From the NCBI GenBank assembly GCA_023362775.1, contig JALMGJ010000004.1:83411798-83475797 (forward strand): a DNA stretch of 64,000 bases. Direction: 5' to 3'. Position numbers and translations under genes: made by a program. Source of the stretch: Charina bottae. Its lineage: Eukaryota; Chordata; Lepidosauria; Squamata; Charinaidae. Positions 1 to 9,770 of this stretch are shown in pieces; within the stretch, counting starts at the first letter, position 1, and each line of letters starts with the position of its first letter. Below the pieces are notes generated by a model. The model searched no databases. It saw nothing but the letters and a program-made list of their open reading frames with translations, and was not told the DNA's origin.

Positions 1-187
1 AATTTCATTATGGCAGAATATTGTGCAAAATATGTCAACCCTTTCTCAGAATGATACTCTCAGATTGACTTCTGAGATATTTTAAACAGCTTTAGTGCAA
101 ACCCAAATTGCAACTAAACCATCACTTTGATCTGTGAATCAGGCACATAATTCAGTGGCTTATGATAAAGGAATAATAATAATAATA

Positions 188-228
<41 letters not shown>

Positions 229-518
229 TGTTTTTATTCAAATTGGTATTTACTAACTTAAGGTTATGATATGCACTGAATGAGTGGCATTTAAATATTT
301 ATCAGAATATTTATAGCTTACCAGATTTTTATATGATATTAGTGGTAATTCTCATACTTCTAAAGTATTTTTGTTTAATAAAAGGGGTCAAAAAACATGC
401 TGCTTGCTTCACCAACTGAGACAGTACTCTCTTGTTGCACTATACTGGTTGCCTTATTATTTACCAATGCAAAATGACTTTCAGCTAGCTCCAGATTTAA
501 TAACAAATATTTACAGAT
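1..518. other. AT-rich unassigned sequence with an AAT microsatellite
   Basis: There is no reading frame or recognised repeat apart from a trinucleotide AAT/AATA run at about 172-229. The stretch ends at the 3' end of the BovB element that starts near 519. Confidence 0.5.
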
Positions 519-3380
519 GATTTGTTGTTGTTTATTCGTTCAGTCGTTTCCGACTCTTCGTGACTTCATGGACCAGTCCACGCCAGAGCTTTCTGTCGGC
601 CGTCACCATCCCCAGCTCCCCAATGGTTGAGTCTGTCACCTCCAGAATATCATCCATCCATCTTGCCCTTGGTCGGCCCCTCTTCCTTTTGCCTTCCACT
701 TTTCCTAGCATCAGCTTCTTCTCCAGGGTATCCTGTCTTCTCATTATGTGGCCAAAGTACTTGAGTTTTGCCTTTAATATCATTCCCTCAAGTGAGCAGT
801 CTGGCTTTATTTCCTGGAGTATGGACTGGTTTGATCTTCTTGCAGTCCAAGGCACTCTCAGAATTTTCCTCCAACACCACAGTTCAAAAGCATCTATCTT
901 CCTTCGCTCAGCCTTCCTTATGGTCCAGCTCTCACAGCCATAGGTTACTACAGGGAATACCATTGCTTTAACTGTGCGGACCTTTGTTGTCAGTGTGATG
1001 TCTCTGCTCTTAACTATTTTATCAAGATTTGCCATTGCTCTCCTCCCAAGAAGTAGACGTCTTCTGATTTCCTGGCTGCAGTCAGCATCTGCAGTAATCT
1101 TTGCGCCTAGAAATACAAAGTCTGTCACTGCCTCCACTTTTTCTCCCTCTATTTGCCAGTCATCAATCAAGCTCGTTGCCATAATCTTGGTTTTTTTGAG
1201 GTTTAACTGCAACCCAGCTTTTGCACTTTCTTCTTTCACCTTCGTCATAAGGCTCCTCAATTCCTCCTCGCTTTCAGCCATCAAAGTGGTATCATCTGCA
1301 TATCTGAGATTGTTAATGTTTCTTCCAGCGATTTTAACTCCAGCCTTGGATTCCTCAAGCCCAGCATGTCGCATGATGTGTTCTGCGTACAGGTTGAATA
1401 GGTAGGGTGAGAGTATACAGCCCTGCCGTACTCCTTTCCCAATCTTAAACCAGTCCGTTGTTCCGTGCTCTGTTCTTACCGTTGCTACTTGGTCGTTATA
1501 CAGATTCCTCAGGAGGCAGACAAGATGACTTGGTATCCCCATACCACCAAGAACTTGCCACAATTTGTTATGATCCACACAGTCAAAGGCTTTAGAATAG
1601 TCAATAAAACAGAAATAGATGTTTTTCTGAAATTCCCTGGCTTTCTCCATTATCCAGCGGATATTGGCAATTTGGTCTCTAGTTCCTCTGCCTTTTCTAA
1701 ACCCAGCTTGTACATCTGGCAATTCTCGCTCCATGAATTGCTGGAGTCTACCTTGCAAGATCTTGAGCATTACCTTACTGGCATGTGAAATAAGTGCCAC
1801 TGTTCGATAGTTTGAACATTCTTTAGTGCTTCCCTTTTTTGGTATGGGGATATAAGTTGATTTTTTCCAATCTGATGGCCATTCTTGTGTTTTCCAAATT
1901 TGCTGGCATATGGCATGCATCACCTTGACAGCATCATCTTGCAAGATTTTAAACAGTTCAGCTGGGATACCGTCGTCTCCTGCTGCCTTGTTATTAGCAA
2001 TGCTTCTTAAGGCCCATTCAACCTCACTCTTCAGGATGTCTGGCTCTAACTCACTGACCACACCGTCAAAGCTATCTCCAATATTATTATCCTTCCTATA
2101 CAGATCTTCCGTATATTCTTGCCACCTTTTCTTGATCTCTTCTGCTTCTGTTAGGTCCTTACCATCTTTGTTTTTGATCATACCCATTTTTGCCTGGAAT
2201 TTACCTCCGATGTTTCTAATTTTCTGGAAGAGGTCTCTTGTCCTTCCTATTCTATTGTCTTCTTCCACTTCCGCACATTGCTTGTTTAAAAATAATTCCT
2301 TATCTCTTCTGGCTAACCTCTGGAATTTTGCATTTAATTGGGCATATCTCCCCCTATCACTGTTGCCTTTTGCTTTCCTTCTTTCTTGGGCTACTTCCAG
2401 TGTTTCAGCAGACAGCCATCTTGCCTTCTTGGTTTTCTTTTTCTTTGGGACATTTTTTGTTGCCGCCTCCTGAACAATGTTGCGAACTTCTGTCCATAGT
2501 TCTTCTGGGACCCTATCTACTAAATCTAGTCCCTTAAATCTATTCTTCACCTCCACTGCATATTCCTTAGGAATATTAGTGAGCTCATATCTAACTGATC
2601 TGTGGGTCTTCCCTATTCTCTTTAGTCTGATTCTAAATTTTGCAATAAGAAGTTCGTGATCTGAACTACAGTCAGCTCCAGGTCTTGTTTTTACTGACTG
2701 TATAGATGTCCGCCACCTTTGGCTGCAAAGGATGTAGTCAATCTGATTTCGGTGTCGACCATCTGGTGAAGTCCATGTATAAAGTCGTCTTTTAGCTTGT
2801 TGGAAGAGAGTGTTTGTTATGCACAGTGAGTTGTCTTGGCAAAATTCTATCAGCCTATGTCCTGCTTCATTTTGTTCTCCCAGACCATGCTTGCCTGTAA
2901 TTCCAGGTGTCGTCTGACTACCCACCTTAGCATTCCAGTCTCCTGTAATGAAAATAACATCTCTTTTTGGTGTATTATCTAGTAGTTGCTGCAGATCCTC
3001 ATAGAACTGATCTACTTCTGCTTCTTCAGCATCTGTGGTTGGGGCGTATATTTGGATCACTGTGATGTTAAATGGCTTACCCTGAATTCGAATTGAGATC
3101 ATTCTATCGTTTTTTGGATTGTATCCAAGCACTGCTTTAGCCACTTTATTATTAATTATGAAGGCTACTCCATTTCTTCTGTGGTCCTCTTGTCCACAGT
3201 AGTAGATCTGGTGGTCATCTGATGTGAAGTGGCCCATCCCAGTCCATTTCAGTTCACTGACACCTAAAATGTCTATATTTAATCTTGACATCTCACCAAT
3301 AACCACATCCAATTTGCCCTGGCTCATAGATCTTACATTCCAGGTTCCTATGGTGTGTTGATCTTTAGAACATCGGATGA
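519..3380 (-). mobile_element. BovB/RTE LINE copy 1, 5'-truncated
   Basis: This is an RTE-clade LINE of the BovB type on the minus strand. Its 3' end (low coordinates) carries the BovB 3' UTR, read on the plus strand as a Ttcagtcgt...gactcttcgtgac segment. Its upper end stops just 5' of the endonuclease motif GTWNVRS, so the 5' UTR and any ORF1 are missing. The bases gatgatt occur on both sides (516-522 and 3376-3382) and could be a 7-bp target-site duplication, although seven bases could match by chance. The copy at 20.4 kb belongs to the same subfamily; the copy at 6.5-9.6 kb belongs to a different one. Confidence 0.95.
532..3327 (-). CDS. BovB ORF2: APE endonuclease and reverse transcriptase, open throughout
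   Basis: This is a 931-codon frame with no stop or frameshift. An APE-type endonuclease comes first: E25 in SELKWTG, Y94 in IYAPTTD, D130/N132 in GDWNAKVG and D223/H224 in SDHELL. The reverse transcriptase follows: D576 in FIDYSKAFD, GVRQGCILSP near 632-641, and the catalytic YADD at 676-679. A C-terminal region typical of BovB (CWRKILRVPWTARRSN, about 818-833) closes it. The usual family protein begins further upstream; here the frame stays open 5' of the annotated Met through GTWNVRS to about 3375, where the copy is truncated. The Met is therefore only the first ATG of a truncated copy, not the natural start. In function it would nick target DNA and copy its own RNA at the nick. All catalytic residues are present, but with no promoter region I infer that it is not autonomous. 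An intact frame suggests a fairly recent insertion. Confidence 0.93.
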   Translation of the reverse strand: MSQGKLDVVIGEMSRLNIDILGVSELKWTGMGHFTSDDHQIYYCGQEDHRRNGVAFIINNKVAKAVLGYNPKNDRMISIRIQGKPFNITVIQIYAPTTDAEEAEVDQFYEDLQQLLDNTPKRDVIFITGDWNAKVGSQTTPGITGKHGLGEQNEAGHRLIEFCQDNSLCITNTLFQQAKRRLYTWTSPDGRHRNQIDYILCSQRWRTSIQSVKTRPGADCSSDHELLIAKFRIRLKRIGKTHRSVRYELTNIPKEYAVEVKNRFKGLDLVDRVPEELWTEVRNIVQEAATKNVPKKKKTKKARWLSAETLEVAQERRKAKGNSDRGRYAQLNAKFQRLARRDKELFLNKQCAEVEEDNRIGRTRDLFQKIRNIGGKFQAKMGMIKNKDGKDLTEAEEIKKRWQEYTEDLYRKDNNIGDSFDGVVSELEPDILKSEVEWALRSIANNKAAGDDGIPAELFKILQDDAVKVMHAICQQIWKTQEWPSDWKKSTYIPIPKKGSTKECSNYRTVALISHASKVMLKILQGRLQQFMERELPDVQAGFRKGRGTRDQIANIRWIMEKAREFQKNIYFCFIDYSKAFDCVDHNKLWQVLGGMGIPSHLVCLLRNLYNDQVATVRTEHGTTDWFKIGKGVRQGCILSPYLFNLYAEHIMRHAGLEESKAGVKIAGRNINNLRYADDTTLMAESEEELRSLMTKVKEESAKAGLQLNLKKTKIMATSLIDDWQIEGEKVEAVTDFVFLGAKITADADCSQEIRRRLLLGRRAMANLDKIVKSRDITLTTKVRTVKAMVFPVVTYGCESWTIRKAERRKIDAFELWCWRKILRVPWTARRSNQSILQEIKPDCSLEGMILKAKLKYFGHIMRRQDTLEKKLMLGKVEGKRKRGRPRARWMDDILEVTDSTIGELGMVTADRKLWRGLVHEVTKSRKRLNE

Positions 3381-3478
3381 TTAACTGGGATAAAATGAAG
3401 GTGCATATTCTCTCAGAAGTATGTTCAGTCTGATGTACTGGATTCTTTCACCAGGAGCATAACCACCAAGGTACAACT
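3381..3478. other. Short unassigned spacer
   Basis: About 100 bases lie between BovB copy 1 and the next SINE. I recognise nothing in them. Confidence 0.4.
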
Positions 3479-3746
3479 TTATTTATTAATTTATTTACTT
3501 ATTTATTTATTTATTTTCTATCCCACCTTTATTATTTTTACACATAATTCAAGGCGGCGAACATACCTAATACTCCATCCTTCTCCTATTTTCCCCAGAA
3601 TAGCAACCCTGTGAGGTGACTTGGGCTGAAAGAGAGAGTGACTGGCCCAAGGTCACCCAGCCGCCTTTCAGGCCTAAGGTGGGACTAGAACTCACAGACT
3701 CCTGGTTTCTAGCCCATTGACTTAACCACTAGACCAAACTGGCTCT
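3479..3746 (-). mobile_element. tRNA-derived SINE with L2-type tail
   Basis: Read on the minus strand it starts GAGCCAGTTTGGTCTAG and has a tRNA-like A box (TGGTCTAGTGGTTAAG) and a B-box-like GAGTTCTAGTCCC. A body follows with GGCTGGGTGACCTTGGGCC, then a tail with TAAAGGTGGGATAGAAA and an (AAAT)n run. The tail resembles L2/CR1 3' ends, suggesting mobilisation by an L2-type LINE. Relatives lie at about 31.7, 32.0 and 60.8 kb. Confidence 0.8.
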
Positions 3747-4255
3747 CATTCCCACTTAGCGTGGAATATTTGCACTCTACAGTATGTCTAGTTACTGATT
3801 GCATATATTTTCTCTCAAATTAGGAAAAAAAATATTTATTGGAGCATATATGGCACTCCACTCCAACAGTATTTGAGTAGCTTCCATTACTTTCTTAGAG
3901 TGAGAACACTGAAATACTAAAACAGTGTAACAAAATAACAAAACTGTATTAGCAAAGAAATAAAGAGAAGATTACAAGAAAGACTAGGGACAAGCACAAC
4001 TCAGATCCCCTTCTGAGACTTTCTTGAAAATCCAGATTTTTACACCTCTCCCCAAACACAACAAAGTGAGGGTAAGTCCAAGGAATAATTTAATATTATA
4101 TACTGCACTAAACTTCTAAAAGAAAGAAGAGAGAGATTTCTAGAGGGTCTTCTCAGTTGCACTAACTTAATTGGGGAATTTTTCCCTGGAAAACCTCACA
4201 TAACACATTGTTGTCTATTTTGGTACCAAGCAAAAACTTTTATATTTCCGGTAAT
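3747..4255. other. Unassigned AT-rich sequence
   Basis: This has no convincing reading frame and no recognised repeat. It lies between the SINE and the 3' end of the L1-like half element. Confidence 0.4.
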
Positions 4256-4558
4256 GTATTTTTATATTTTTATTTTTCTTTAAAAAAAGAATTTTATTAA
4301 ATTTCAGAAAAAGATAAAAGATACAGAAAAACAAAAAAAACTACAATAAAGGGGAAAACTAAAAAGTGTGAAAACACAAGAGAAATTTTTTTAGCTATAT
4401 TACAAAAAGAAGTGACTTCTGACTTTAAAAATCAAGGATATACAGCAATTTCCCATAATCAATCCCTTACTCTATATTAAACCAAACTCACATTATTTCT
4501 ACAGATCAACCCCTTAACAGATTATAAAACTCACTAAATACCATTGCTCCCTCCCTTA

Positions 4559-4562
<4 letters not shown>
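4256..4562 (-). mobile_element. L1-like half element copy 1, 3' end (segment 4 of 4)
   Basis: The reverse complement matches the 3' end of the plus-strand copy at about 17.70-18.01 kb: a shared AATATAAGGG, a run around AGAAATAATGT, the segment AAAGTCAGA(A)GTCAC, then T-rich sequence ending GAAATTTAATAAAATTCTT. This fixes it as the 3' UTR and polyadenylation end of an L1-like element on the minus strand. The rest of the element continues at 6217-6489 on the other side of the Tc1 insertion. Confidence 0.8.

Positions 4563-4640
<78 letters not shown>
4563..4640. repeat. (AT)n-(AC)n compound microsatellite at a Tc1 end
   Basis: About 46 bases of AT repeat are followed by about 32 bases of AC repeat, directly abutting the left inverted repeat of the Tc1 element. 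A TACA junction at the transposon end may have seeded the expansion; this is inference. Confidence 0.9.
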
Positions 4641-4644
<4 letters not shown>

Positions 4645-4670
4645 TCAAAAAAATAAAGGGAACACTGAAA
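4641..4670 (+). repeat. Left terminal inverted repeat of the Tc1 element
   Basis: All 30 bases match the reverse complement of 6187-6216. It is the expected transposase binding and cleavage end. Confidence 0.95.
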
Positions 4671-4935
4671 CAACACAATGTAAGTCCAAGTCAATCACAC
4701 TTCTGTGAAAACAAACTGTCCACTTAGGTAGCAACACTGATTGACAATCAATTTCACATGCTGTTGTGCACATGGAATAGACAACAGGCGGAAAGCATAG
4801 GCAGTTAGCAAGACATCCCCAATAAAGGAGTGGATCTGCAGGTGGTGACCACAGACCACTTCTCAGTTCCTATGCTTTCTGGCTGATGTTTTGGTCACTT
4901 TTGAATGCTGGCGGTGCTTCCACTCTAGTGGTAGC

Positions 4936-5973
4936 ATGAGACGGAGTCTACAACCCACACAAGTGGCTCAGGTAGTGCAGCTCATCCAGGATGGCACATC
5001 AATGCGAGCTGTGGCAAGAAGGTTTGCTGTGTCTGTCAGCGTAGTGTCCAGAGCATGGAGGCGCTACCAGGAGACAGGTCAGTACATCAGGAGACGTGGA
5101 GGAGGCTGTAGGAGGGCAACAACCCAGCAGCAGGACTGCTACCTCCGTCTTTGTGCAAGGAGGGACAGGAGGAGCACTGCCAGAGCACTGCAAAATGACC
5201 TCCAGTGGGCCACAAATGTGTGTGCGGCTGCTCAAACGGTCAGAAACAGACTCCATGAGGGTGGTATGAGGGCCCGACGTCCACAGGTGGGGGTTGTGCT
5301 TACAGCCCAACACCATGCAGGACGTTTGGCATTTGCCAGAGAACACCAAGATTGGCAACTTCGCCACTGGTGCCCTGTGCTCTTCACAGATGAAAGCAGG
5401 TTCACACTGAGCACATGTGACAGACGTGACAGGGTCTGGAGATGCCGTGGAGAACGTTCTGCTGCCTGCAACATCCTCCAGCATGACCGGTTTGGCAGTG
5501 GGTCAGTAATGGTGTGGGGTGGCATTTCTTTAGGGGGCCGCACAGCCCTCCATGTGCTCGCCAGAGGTAGCCTGACTGCCATTAGGTACCGAGATGAGAT
5601 CCTCAGACCCCTTGTGAGACCATATGCTGGTGCGGTTGGCCCTGGGTTCCTCCTAATGCAAGACAATGCTAGACCTCATGTGGCTGGAGTGTGCCAGCAG
5701 TTCCTGCAAGACGAAGGCATTGATGCTATGGACTGGCCTGCCCATTCCCCAGACCTGAATCCAATTGAGCACATCTGGGACATCATGTCTCGCTCCATCC
5801 ACCAACGCCACTTTGCACCACAGACTGTCCAGGAGTTGGGGGATGCTTTAGTCCAGGTGTGGGAGGAGATCCCTTAGGAGACCATCCGCCACCTCATCAG
5901 GAGCATGCCCAGGTGTTGTAGGGAGGTCATACAGGCACGTGGAGGCCACACACACTACTGCGCCTCATTTTGA
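4936..5973 (+). pseudogene. Tc1-type transposase with one premature stop
   Basis: This would be a 345-codon transposase broken by a TAG at 5875-5877 (codon 314). I chose the ATG at 4936 because [15 protein letters not shown] is the usual N-terminus of this group; an in-frame ATG at 4891 would add 15 residues. Numbered from 4936, a helix-turn-helix region (about 23-48, around [11 protein letters not shown]) is followed by the DDE catalytic residues D152 (FTDESRF), D243 (MQDNARPH) and E278 (SPDLNPIEH). D243 and E278 are separated by exactly 34 residues. After the stop the frame continues for 31 codons (ETIRHLIRSMP...) to a TGA at 5971. A single C-to-T change (CAG to TAG) explains the break, because EEIPQ is the usual family sequence there. 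The catalytic core is intact. Confidence 0.92.
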
Positions 5974-6186
5974 CTTGTTTTAAGGACATTACATCAACGT
6001 TGGATCAGCCTGTAGGGTTCTTTTCCACTTTAATTTTTGAGTGTAACTCCACATCCAGACCTCCAGGGGTTGCTTACATTTGATTTCCATTGCTTTTTGT
6101 GTGATGTTGTTGTCAGCACATTCAACTATGTAATGAACAAAGTAATTAATACGAATATTTCATTCATTCAGATCTAGGATGTCTTA

Positions 6187-6216
6187 TTTCAGTGTTCCCT
6201 TTATTTTTTTGAGCAG
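6187..6216 (-). repeat. Right terminal inverted repeat of the Tc1 element
   Basis: This is a perfect inverted copy of 4641-4670. It is followed by ctta and then the L1-like host sequence. Confidence 0.95.
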
Positions 6217-6489
6217 CTTATAATCTCCTAATCAACATCCCCGTTATAATAACAATTACTTAATTATTCCCTTCCTACTACTATTCTATACATTCCTGTC
6301 TACTATAATAAAGATCAAAAAGAAAAAAAAATGTAAATTGTCTACCATCATAAGTAATAATACAAAAAAAACGAAAACAAAAAATGTAAGCAAGAAAAAA
6401 CCTTAATAATCAAAATCCCAATCATTAACAATAAGCATTCGTCCAAAGCCAAAACACTATCCAGATAAATATTTTTACTCCCTTTTTTC
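6217..6489 (-). mobile_element. L1-like half element copy 1, 3' UTR (segment 3 of 4)
   Basis: The reverse complement matches about 17.40-17.69 kb of the plus-strand copy, including the shared gtagacaggaatgtatagaa and gtagtaggaagg. This sequence is interrupted on one side by the Tc1 element and on the other by BovB copy 2. Confidence 0.82.
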
Positions 6490-9400
6490 TTGTTCAGTCG
6501 TTAAGTCGTGTTTGACTCTTTGTGACCCCATGGACCATAGCATGCCAGGCCTTTCTGTCCTCCACTGTCACCCGGAGTTTACTCAAATTCATGTTCATTA
6601 CATCGGTGATGCTATCTAACCATCTCATCCTCTGCCATCCCCTTCTCCTTTTGCCTTCAGTCTTTCCCAGCATCAGGGTCTTTTCCAGTGAGTCCTCTCT
6701 TCGCATTAGGTGGCCAAAGTATTTGAGCTTCAGCTCCAGCATCTGTCCTTCCAATGAGTGGTCAGGGTTGATTTCCTTTATGACTGACAGATTTGACCTT
6801 CTTGGAGTCCAAGGGACTCTCAAAGTCTTCTCCAGCACCACATCTTGAAAGCATCAATTCTTCGGATCTCAGCCTTCCTTATGGTCCAACTCTCACAGCC
6901 ATACATTACTACTGGAAAAACCATAGTTTTAACTATATGGACCTTTGTCGGCAAGGTGATGTCTCTGGTTTTTAATATGCTGTCTAGGTTTGCCATAGCT
7001 TTCCTCCCAAGGAGCAAGCGTCTTTTAATTTCATGGCTGCAGTCACCGTCTGCGGTGATCTTGGAGCCCAAGAAAATAAAATCTGTCACTGCTTCCATTT
7101 CTTCCCCTTCTATTTGCCAGGAAGTGATGGGACCAGATGCCATGATCTGAGTTTTTTTAATGTTGAGTTTCAAGCCAGCTTTTGCACTCTCCTCTTTCAC
7201 CATCATCAAGAGGCTCTTTAGTTCCTCTTCACTTTCTGCCATTAGGGTGGTATCGTCTGCATATCTGAGGTTGTTGATATTTCTCCCGGCAATCTTAACT
7301 CCGGCTTGTGATTCATCGAGCCCGGCATTTCTCATGATGTACTCTGCATATAAGTTAAATAAGCAGGGTGATAATATACAGCCTTGTCGTACTCCTTTCC
7401 CAATTTTGAACCAGTCGGTTGTTCCATGTCCGGTTCTAACTGTTGCTTCTTGACCCGCATACAGGTTTCTCAGGAGACAGGTAAGGTGCTCTGGTACTCC
7501 CATCTCTTTAAGAATTTGCCACAGTTTGTTGTGATCCACACAATCAAAGGCTTTAGCATAGTCAATGAAGCAGAACTAGATGTTTTTCTGGAACTCTCTT
7601 GCTTTTTCCATGATCCAGCGAATGTTGGCAATCTGATCTCTAGTTCCTCTGCCTTTTCGAAACCCAGCTTGCACTTCTGGTAGTTCTCGGTTCACATACT
7701 GCTGAAGCCTAGCTTGTAGGATTTTGAGCATAACCTTGCTAGCATGTGAAATGAGCGCAATTGTACGGTAGTTTGAACATTCTTTGGCATTGCCTTTCTT
7801 TGGAATTGGAACGTAAACTGACCTATTCCAATCCTGTGGCCACTTTTGAGTTTTCCAAATTTGTTGGCATATTGAGTGCAGCACTTTAACAGCATCATCT
7901 TTTAGGATTTTAAATAGCTCAGCTGGGATACTGTCTTCTCCGCTAGTTTTGTTGTTAGTAATGCTTCCTAAGGCCCTCTTGACTTCACTCTCTAGGATGT
8001 TCGGCTCAAGGTCAGTGACCACACCATTGTATTTATCAGGGATATTAAGATCTTTCTTGTATAGTTCTTCTGTGTATTCTTGCCACCTCTTCTTAATCTC
8101 TTCTGCTTATGTTAGGTCCCTGCCTTTTTTGTCCTTTATCATGCCCATCTTTGCACAAAACGTTCCCTTGATATCTCCTATTTTCTTGAAGAGATCTGTA
8201 GTCTTCCCCATTCTATTGTTTTCCTCGATTTCTTTGCATTGTTCATTTAAGAAGGCTCTCTTATCTCTCCTTGCTATTCTCTGGAAATCTGCATTCAGTT
8301 GGTTATATCCTTCCCTTTCTCCCTTGCCTTTTGCTTCCCTTCTTTCCTCAGCTATTTGTAAAGCCTCATCAGTCAGCCACTTTGCTTTCTTGCATTTCTT
8401 TTTCTTTGGGATGGTTTTAGTTGCTGCCTCCTGTACAATGTTACGAACCTCCATCCATAGTTCTTCAGGCACTCTGTCTACCAGATCTAATCCTTTAAAT
8501 CTATTCCTCACCTCCACTGTATATTCATAAGGGATATGATTTAGGTCATACCTGAGTGGTCTAGTGGTTTTCTTTACGTTCTTCAATTTAAGCCTAAATT
8601 TTGCGATAAGAAGCTCATGATCTGAGCCACAGTCAGCTCCAGGTCTTGTTTTTGCTGATTGTATAGAGCTTCTCCATCTTTGGCTGCAAAGTATATAATC
8701 AATCTGATTTCGGTATTGACCATCTGGTGATGTCCATGTGTAGAGTCGTCTCTTGTGTTGTTGGAAAAGAGTGTTTGCTATGACCAGTGTGTTCTCTTGG
8801 CAAAACTCTATTAGCCTTTGCCGTGCTTCATTTTGTACTCCAAGGCCGAACTTGCCTGTTATTCCGTTTATTTTTTGACTTCCTACTTTAGCATTCCAGT
8901 CTCCTACGATGAAAAGGACATCTTTTTTGGTGTTTGTTCTAGAAGGTGTTGTAGGTCTTCATAGAACTGGTCAACTTCAGCTTCTTTGGCATCAGTGGTT
9001 GGGGCATAGCCTTGGATCACTGTGATGTTGAATGGTTTGCCTTGGATTTGAACTGAAAGCATTCTGTCGTTTTTGAGGTTGTACCCCAGTACTGCCTTTC
9101 CCACTCTTTTATTGGCTATAAGAGCTACTCCATTTCTTCTAAGGGATTCTTGCCCACAGTAGTATATATAATGGTCTGCTGAATTAAATTCGCCCATTCC
9201 TGTCCATTTTAGTTCACTGATTCCCAAGATGTCGATGTTCAATCTTGTCATCTCATGTTTGACCACATCCAGCTTACCTTGATTCATAGATCTTACATTC
9301 CAGGTTCCTATGCAATATTGTTCTTTACAGCATCAAACTTTCCTTCTACTTCCAGACACATCCACAACTGAGCGTCCTTTCGGCTTTTACCCAGCTGCTT

Positions 9401-9588
9401 CACTCTTTCTGGAGCTACTCGGAATTGCCCTCTGCTCTTCCCCAGTAGCATATTGGACACCTTCTGACCTGAGGGCCTTATCTTCCGGTGTCATATCTTT
9501 TAGCCTTTTGATACTGTCCATGGGTTTTGTTGGCAAGGATACTGGAGTGGTTTGCCATTCCCTCCTCCAGTGGACCACGTTTTGTAAG
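6490..9588 (-). mobile_element. BovB/RTE LINE copy 2, decayed, extends into the 5' region
   Basis: This minus-strand BovB runs from its 3' end (ttgttcagtcgttaagtcg on plus) through ORF2 and about 300 bases upstream of it, ending at gtggaccacgttttgt near 9586. That upstream stretch matches the known BovB region 5' of ORF2, so this copy is less 5'-truncated than copy 1. Both ends abut the L1-like half element, so BovB inserted into it. Confidence 0.93.
6494..9287 (-). pseudogene. BovB ORF2 (endonuclease/reverse transcriptase), broken
   Basis: The protein can be followed as pieces at 9287-8904, 8586-8107, 8022-7576, 7539-6820 and 6841-6494. The breaks I can locate are a one-base loss in an A run near 8925 (PKKMSFSS replaces the PKKDVLF seen in relatives, just before the GDWNAKVG site), a TAG near 7575-7577 replacing the Tyr of NIYFCFID, and a frame change near 6835 between MWCWRRL and LRVPWT. 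Endonuclease SELKWTG and reverse transcriptase YADD motifs are still readable. The wording, for example SRDITLPTKV-type and TRLND-type segments, is closer to ruminant BovB as I recall it than copy 1 is. It cannot make a full protein. Confidence 0.9.
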
Positions 9589-9770
9589 AATAGCATAGAG
9601 CTATTTTCTTAAAGAAATCAAATAGCCCAACTGATCCCCTTACACACACAGACTTCTCTTTATAAAACCTCCCATGCATAATAACCCGTTCTTTTCCATA
9701 ACATTCCACCAGAAAGTCAAATTCACTCATGTTTAAAGCTCAATTTCTCCATTTAAGTTCTTCCATTCAG
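9589..9770 (-). mobile_element. L1-like half element copy 1, end of ORF1-like region (segment 2 of 4)
   Basis: The minus-strand reading gives MSEFDFLVECYGKE, VIMHGRF and RGSVGLFDFFKK. The plus copy at 17.2 kb gives SEMDVLMECLAKE, VIMYGRF and RGAVGLFDFFKK. The sequence continues into the 3' UTR on the far side of BovB copy 2 and upstream on the far side of the L2 element. Confidence 0.83.

Larger units (their letters stand above)
4641..6216 (+). mobile_element. Tc1/mariner-superfamily transposon, nearly complete
   Basis: This is a 1.58-kb element with perfect 30-bp terminal inverted repeats at 4641-4670 and 6187-6216 (ctgctcaaaaaaataaaggg inward, followed by aacactgaaa). It encodes a Tc1-type DD34E transposase. 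The flanks are pieces of the L1-like half element, which can be joined across it, so it inserted into that element. A TA dinucleotide lies just outside the right end (cttata). The left TA is buried in the AT/AC microsatellite. Confidence 0.95.

Noticed and set aside
560..2659. Several plus-strand frames over BovB copy 1
   Set aside because: They are antisense shadows of the intact minus-strand ORF2. The same holds for frames over BovB copies 2 and 3, the Tc1 element and the L2 element.
519..3382. Firm 7-bp target-site duplication for BovB copy 1
   Set aside because: gatgatt on both sides is short and overlaps bases that may belong to the element, so it is only mentioned as possible.
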